Source: Tichowtungia sp964398915
GTDB taxonomy: Bacteria; Verrucomicrobiota; Kiritimatiellia; Kiritimatiellales; Tichowtungiaceae
Direction of reading: 5' to 3'
Length of the DNA stretch: 5,692 nucleotides
NCBI GenBank assembly: GCA_964398915.1
Contig: CAYNOR010000046.1
Coordinates: forward strand, 1 to 5,692
The notes beneath the pieces were generated by a model. That model searched no databases, had not been told where the DNA came from, and saw only the letters and a list, made by a program, of their open reading frames with translations. Made by a program: the position numbers and the translations under genes. This document shows, in pieces, positions 1 to 2,991 of the stretch (positions are counted from its first letter, which is position 1; every line of letters begins with the position of its first letter).

Positions 1-10
1 AGAGAATGTA

Positions 11-40
11 GGCAGAATAATTAAGGGCAGAATAATTTTT
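11..40. repeat. Two tandem 15-bp intergenic repeats
   Basis: The 12-mer GGCAGAATAATT occurs at 11-22 and again at 26-37, giving a 15-bp period (12-mer plus AAG in the first copy, 12-mer plus TTT in the second). The match is exact over 12 bases. The array lies in non-coding DNA beyond the end of the GH114-like gene and may continue to the left of the window. I see no ORF in it. It could be a dispersed intergenic repeat or a remnant of a small mobile element; which one cannot be decided from one copy of the locus. Confidence 0.7.
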
Positions 41-48
41 AGGGTTCA

Positions 49-84
49 CCCTCTCACTCCCACACTCCCACACTCCCCCCCCCC
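49..84 (-). other. Potential G-quadruplex motif on the minus strand
   Basis: On the minus strand, G-tracts lie at 84-75 (ten Gs), 69-67, 61-59 and 51-49, separated by loops of 5, 5 and 7 bases. This meets the usual G3+N1-7 rule with four tracts. It sits in the direction of transcription of the sulfatase/GH114-like operon, about 85-120 bases past its last stop codon, so it could also form in the 3' end of that mRNA. Folding is inferred from the pattern only. Confidence 0.5.
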
Positions 85-101
85 ACACTCCAACACTCCG
101 C
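55..101. repeat. Degenerate octamer tandem repeat with C10 run
   Basis: CACTCCCA occurs at 55-62 and 63-70, followed by CACTCCCC at 71-78 that runs into an uninterrupted C10 tract (75-84), then the variants CACTCCAA (86-93) and CACTCCGC (94-101). The plus strand has almost no G here, so the minus strand is a purine-rich repeat of the GGGAGTGT type. It is a low-complexity array likely to vary in length by slippage, and the exact number of Cs may be unreliable in the assembly. Confidence 0.75.
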
Positions 102-130
102 CGTATCAATCGTTAAGTGCTCTAGCCGCG

Positions 131-166
131 CCTCGACTCGCGCGGGCCGCTCTGTCGCGAGCGAGG
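131..166 (-). terminator. GC-rich bulged hairpin after the minus-strand operon
   Basis: CCTCG (131-135) pairs with CGAGG (162-166) and CTCGCG (137-142) pairs with CGCGAG (156-161), with one bulged A at 136 and a 13-nt loop. That is an 11-bp, very GC-rich stem. It starts two bases past the TGA of the GH114-like gene (169-171), the right place for a terminator or a 3'-end stabilising stem. In the minus direction no run of Ts follows, so it is not a classical intrinsic terminator. It could instead be part of the repeat block at 1-130. Confidence 0.4.
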
Positions 167-168
167 TC

Positions 169-1089
169 TCAACGAACCGGATTTTCGGGAACGATCACAT
201 TGAGTTCCTGAACGCTGACGTATGGGACAAACCCGATTCCGCGGAGTTTTGTGTAGGCATCCTCGATACACCCTCGTTTTTTTGCATAATCGACCCCAAA
301 GACCTTTTTCCCGGCCTGTTTGATGGCGAGCGCATTTTCCCGGTTCTCCTCACACCATGCCTGTCTTGCAGGCCTGTCATGGGCGATGTAAAAGACGGAT
401 TCGATGCCGATCCCGTCGATGGCATCAAGATATTGCCTGTTCGGTTTCGGCTCCGCGAAGGTCCATGTATAAAGCTCCGGACTGTTCTGCGGCACAATCT
501 TAAAGGCCGGGTTTTTGTCTTTCGCATAGCGTGAGATGAGGGAAATCAGATTGACCATCGCGTTTGCGCGCTGTTCCAGCGTCATGCCGGATCCGGGAAT
601 TTCCTCGTAGCTTGTGACCATATCGAGGTAAGCCCCGTCAAACCCCGCATCGAGAGCCTGATCGATGCGCCCCTTGACGACCGGCCACCATCGTTCATCC
701 CAGAACCTGACATATTGCTCGTTGGGCCATCCATCGACTTTACCGGATTTAAGATCGCCGGGCACAGAGTTCCATTCCGGACGGCCCTCCTCAATGGCTC
801 CGATTTCAAAATAGGCCAAAACAAGTTTGCCCGAGGCCTTGAGTGCTCCGATTTCCTCCCTGCTGAAAAAGTCGCCGGCTCCATCCCGCGAAAGATCCAC
901 GACAGCGAGATCGAAATCCGACCCGGCAATCTCGTCCAGTTTCCCGTCTTTATAATCGCATAACTGATAAGCCCAGGAGTCAACCTCGTTCCATGAAGGA
1001 GCCCCGCCCCTCGCCAGAGGCGACCCCAGGAGCAACAGCAGAGCGATCAGAGTCCGGATTGTTTTTATATGTCTTCCTTCACAAATCAC
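169..1089 (-). CDS. Exported GH114/TM1410-type TIM-barrel glycoside hydrolase
   Basis: This is a putative glycosidase of the MJ1477/TM1410 family, related to endo-alpha-1,4-polygalactosaminidases (GH114). Counting from the GTG at 1089 (306 residues), a hydrophobic segment at 13-26 (LIALLLLL) ends near LARGG, which fits a Sec signal peptide. The barrel follows from W33: VVDLSRDG (63-70), LVLAYFEIGAIEEGRPEW (89-106), GFDGAYLDMV (149-158), IVPQN (198-202), IDGIGIESVFY (224-234), KKVFGVDYA and GFVPYVS near the end. D156 and E230 are candidate catalytic acids by analogy with GH114; I could not align them. Length is normal for the family. The GTG overlaps the sulfatase stop as GTGA, implying coupled translation, but has no Shine-Dalgarno. 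A strong GAAGGA lies downstream of it, placed for an ATA codon at 1068-1066 (giving 299 residues). Substrate is unknown; many family members are only putative hydrolases. Confidence 0.88.
   Translation of the reverse strand: MICEGRHIKTIRTLIALLLLLGSPLARGGAPSWNEVDSWAYQLCDYKDGKLDEIAGSDFDLAVVDLSRDGAGDFFSREEIGALKASGKLVLAYFEIGAIEEGRPEWNSVPGDLKSGKVDGWPNEQYVRFWDERWWPVVKGRIDQALDAGFDGAYLDMVTSYEEIPGSGMTLEQRANAMVNLISLISRYAKDKNPAFKIVPQNSPELYTWTFAEPKPNRQYLDAIDGIGIESVFYIAHDRPARQAWCEENRENALAIKQAGKKVFGVDYAKKRGCIEDAYTKLRGIGFVPYVSVQELNVIVPENPVR
1075..1080 (-). promoter_or_regulatory. Strong RBS facing an ATA codon
   Basis: On the minus strand GAAGGA (1080-1075) is followed, six bases later, by ATA AAA ACA at 1068-1060. 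The peptide from that point (IKTIRTLIALLLLL) is a textbook signal-peptide start except for the first residue. The site lies inside the GTG-initiated reading frame, so it decides between two starts: the SD-less GTG at 1089 or the rare initiator ATA at 1068. Confidence 0.6.
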
Positions 1090-2738
1090 GGGGCTTTGGG
1101 CGCAGACTTGAGAGGGCTCTTGGACGGAGCATTCGGATCGACTTTCCCAAGGAATTTATTCCAGAGAACGTCGACGTCGTTGGTCTGAGGGGTGCCGGGA
1201 GTCGAACGGCCTTGCTGCACGAGGAGCTCCATGATCTTGCTAAGCTCCGCGACACGTTCCGGATTCCGGGCCCAGAGGTTGTTGGTTTCTCCGGGATCGT
1301 CGGCGAGGTTGTAGAGTTGACCGGGATATGGATCGTTTTCGTTACCCTTGTTGCCCTTGCTGAAGATGATCTTCCATGAGCCGTCGCGAAGTGCGGGAAC
1401 GCCGGCCACGCTGGCGCTGACGGCATGGCGGCGCACGGGCGTGGTACCGCCCTTCAGCAGCGGCAGCAGGCTGACTCCGTCCTCGCAGGCGTTGTCCGGA
1501 AGTTTCACGCCAAGCTTGTCCGCCAGGGTGGCCATCAGGTCGGTCTGCTGCACGAGTTGGTCGCAGACCGATCCGGGGACAACGATGCCGGGCCATCGGG
1601 CGATGAACGGCATCCGGTGGCCGCCCTCCCATGCGTCATATTTGTAGCCCCGCAGCGGCCCGCTGGGGTAGTGTCCCATAGCCTCCAGTTTGGCAATTTC
1701 GGCATGGGGTGAACACCCGTTGTCGCTGGTGAACACCACGAGCGTGTTTCCCGCCGCTCCGCTCTTTTGCAAAGCCTCCATCACCCGCCCGACCACGGCA
1801 TCGGTCTGCATCACAAAATCGGCATACTCGTTCAATCCGCTTTTGCCTTTCCACTCCTCAACGACCGAGATGGGTGTATGGGGAGCCGTCAGGGTCATAT
1901 AGAGAAAGAATGGAGAGGGCTTGACGGCCGCTGTTTTGATAAAACTCACCGCCCGGTCTGCAAGCGCGGGGAGAACCGCCTTCAGATCCCAGCCTTTTAC
2001 TGCCGGGCCGCGGAGACTGGCCAGCGCGCCCCCGGCCATCTGGACTGGCAGAAACGTGTCGGGAATTACGGTGACGCGGTCGCCTTCAATGAAGGAAAAA
2101 GGAGGCCAGTTCGGGACGTCCACTCCGAAGTATTCGTCAAACCCGCAGGCCAGCGGTCCGCCCCCGATCGGGCGTCCATAGACTTCACGCCACGCCGCGA
2201 GATGAAGGTCGGTCACGTCCACCGGTTTTTTTGTTGGTGCCGAAAAGAGGGCTTTTTGAGCCGGATCGATATTCCAGTCCCAGCCGAGATGCCATTTTCC
2301 AACCATGGCGGTCCGGTAGCCATGCTCCTTGAGCAGATCCGCAAGGGTCAGACGGTCCGGAGCGATGAGCGCGCCTTCGAGATAGTTGACGATACCGCGC
2401 TGCAGCCGCGTCCTCCAGTGGTAGCGTCCGGTAAGCAGGGCGTAGCGGGTCGGCGAACAAACCGCGCTGCTGGAGTGCGCGTCCGTGAAGCGCATCCCTT
2501 CCGCCGCCAGCCGGTCAATGGCGGGAGTCGGAATTTTCCCTCGCTCCGGATTATAGCACTTCACATCGCCGTACCCCAGATCGTCGGCCAGGATGATGAC
2601 CACATTCGGGGGGCGTGCCGCACCGCCAGATGCCGAGGCGGTCAACCCCGCAACGGGAAGAGCAAGGGCCAGCAACGTGGAAGGCATGACATGGGCTGCG
2701 CTGTAACGACGCGTTTCGAGTTGAAGGTCATTTTTCAT
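1086..2738 (-). CDS. Secreted Cys-type (S1 family) sulfatase
   Basis: This is a formylglycine-dependent sulfatase that hydrolyses sulfate esters, here probably on a polysaccharide outside the cytoplasm. Numbering from the ATG at 2738 (550 residues): NVVIILADDLGYGD (45-58) gives the calcium ligands D52 and D53; VCSPTRYALLTGR (93-105) is the C-x-P-x-R modification site with C94 and R98; GKWHLG gives K148 and H150; APHTP gives H287; SDNG gives D339 and N340; GYKYDAWEGGH gives K366 and H374. All expected active-site positions are present and the length is normal. The N-terminus has a twin arginine (TRRY, 9-12), then a hydrophobic stretch ending ASASGGAA, so export is likely. The tail is rich in Pro, Lys and Ser. 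An in-frame ATG at 2762 would add eight residues. I prefer 2738 because a purine-rich GAAAGAA precedes it and because the promoter candidate would leave only about 14 bases before 2762. It is the first gene of the minus-strand operon. No sulfatase-maturing enzyme is in the window. Confidence 0.93.
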   Translation of the reverse strand: MKNDLQLETRRYSAAHVMPSTLLALALPVAGLTASASGGAARPPNVVIILADDLGYGDVKCYNPERGKIPTPAIDRLAAEGMRFTDAHSSSAVCSPTRYALLTGRYHWRTRLQRGIVNYLEGALIAPDRLTLADLLKEHGYRTAMVGKWHLGWDWNIDPAQKALFSAPTKKPVDVTDLHLAAWREVYGRPIGGGPLACGFDEYFGVDVPNWPPFSFIEGDRVTVIPDTFLPVQMAGGALASLRGPAVKGWDLKAVLPALADRAVSFIKTAAVKPSPFFLYMTLTAPHTPISVVEEWKGKSGLNEYADFVMQTDAVVGRVMEALQKSGAAGNTLVVFTSDNGCSPHAEIAKLEAMGHYPSGPLRGYKYDAWEGGHRMPFIARWPGIVVPGSVCDQLVQQTDLMATLADKLGVKLPDNACEDGVSLLPLLKGGTTPVRRHAVSASVAGVPALRDGSWKIIFSKGNKGNENDPYPGQLYNLADDPGETNNLWARNPERVAELSKIMELLVQQGRSTPGTPQTNDVDVLWNKFLGKVDPNAPSKSPLKSAPKAP

Positions 2739-2783
2739 ATGTTTTCTTTCGTTTCGATTCATTACATCTGGAATAAGCCGCGA

Positions 2784-2813
2784 ACTGTACCTTTACCGAC
2801 CGGAGCGTGTCAA
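2784..2813 (-). promoter_or_regulatory. Sigma70-type promoter candidate for the sulfatase operon
   Basis: On the minus strand a perfect TTGACA (2813-2808) is followed after 18 bases by TACAGT (2789-2784), four of six matches to TATAAT. Transcription would begin near 2777, leaving about 38 bases to the ATG at 2738. Position, strand and spacing all suit the sulfatase/GH114-like operon. It is a pattern match in a 209-bp divergent region, without experimental support. Confidence 0.5.
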
Positions 2814-2845
2814 TCAGGCCCCCGACATTGGACGGTCAGTGTTCG

Positions 2846-2873
2846 TTGTGTGTGTAGATGCTAACAATATATC
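2846..2873 (+). promoter_or_regulatory. Weak promoter candidate for the beta-helix gene
   Basis: TTGTGT (2846-2851) and TATATC (2868-2873) are spaced by 16 bases and lie about 75 bases upstream of the plus-strand start. The first ATGCTAACA copy lies within this promoter, between the two boxes. The match to sigma70 boxes is modest, and this AT-rich spot offers alternatives. Confidence 0.25.
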
Positions 2874-2901
2874 ATGGGTTCAATCGTTATGTATGCTAAC
2901 A
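2858..2901. repeat. Direct repeat ATGCTAACA, possible operator
   Basis: ATGCTAACA is exact at 2858-2866 and 2893-2901, 35 bp start to start, between the divergent sulfatase and beta-helix genes. A weaker echo (ATGCTGAAG) begins at 2901. Paired 9-mers in a divergent promoter region suggest a site for a regulator that controls both sides, but no regulator gene is visible here to link to it. Chance cannot be excluded for a 9-mer. Confidence 0.35.
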
Positions 2902-2916
2902 TGCTGAAGGCAAAAC

Positions 2917-2991
2917 ATGAAAAAAAGTGAGAATAAGGATACTCTAAATGAAACAACAGCACCCACATCGCCCACACCGACGCGGCCATAA
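2917..2991 (+). CDS. Possible 24-residue leader ORF overlapping the beta-helix gene
   Basis: An ATG at 2917 opens a 24-codon frame ending in TAA at 2989-2991. It begins MKKSENKDTL and then becomes Thr/Pro-rich (TTAPTSPTPTRP). GAAGG (2906-2910) lies six bases upstream, a good ribosome-binding site. It overlaps the first 44 bases of the beta-helix gene in another frame. It may be a coupled leader peptide, a chance ORF, or the original N-terminus of the next gene separated by an indel. It resembles no family I know. Confidence 0.25.
   Translation: MKKSENKDTLNETTAPTSPTPTRP
2935..2939 (+). promoter_or_regulatory. RBS of the beta-helix gene
   Basis: AAGGA lies eight bases before the ATG at 2948. 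An in-frame TAA at 2945-2947 directly precedes that ATG, so no upstream start in this frame is possible. The next in-frame ATG (residue 43) falls inside the signal peptide. This fixes 2948 as the start unless there is a frameshift. Confidence 0.65.

Noticed and set aside
41..52. AGGGT-TC-ACCCT inverted repeat as a terminator or operator
   Set aside because: The stem is five bases with a two-base loop, too short to fold as RNA, and it could arise by chance beside the repeats.
11..101. CRISPR array at the left edge
   Set aside because: The repeats are 8-15 bp, directly adjacent or nearly so, and lack unique spacers of constant length; no cas genes are present.
1086..1712. Other plus- and minus-frame ORFs of 90-130 codons within the sulfatase and GH114-like genes
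   Set aside because: They have low-complexity Arg/Pro/Ser composition, no ribosome-binding logic and no family motifs; they are shadows of the real reading frames.
2825..2842. Imperfect palindrome ACATTGGAC/GGTCAGTGT as a LacI-type operator
   Set aside because: Only six of nine positions are symmetric, which is weak, and there is no second copy.
1767..2864. Plus-strand ORF of 365 codons antisense to the sulfatase
   Set aside because: It lies almost wholly opposite a sulfatase with all active-site motifs intact. Its translation is rich in Arg, Gly and His with no recognisable domain, as expected for a high-GC shadow frame.
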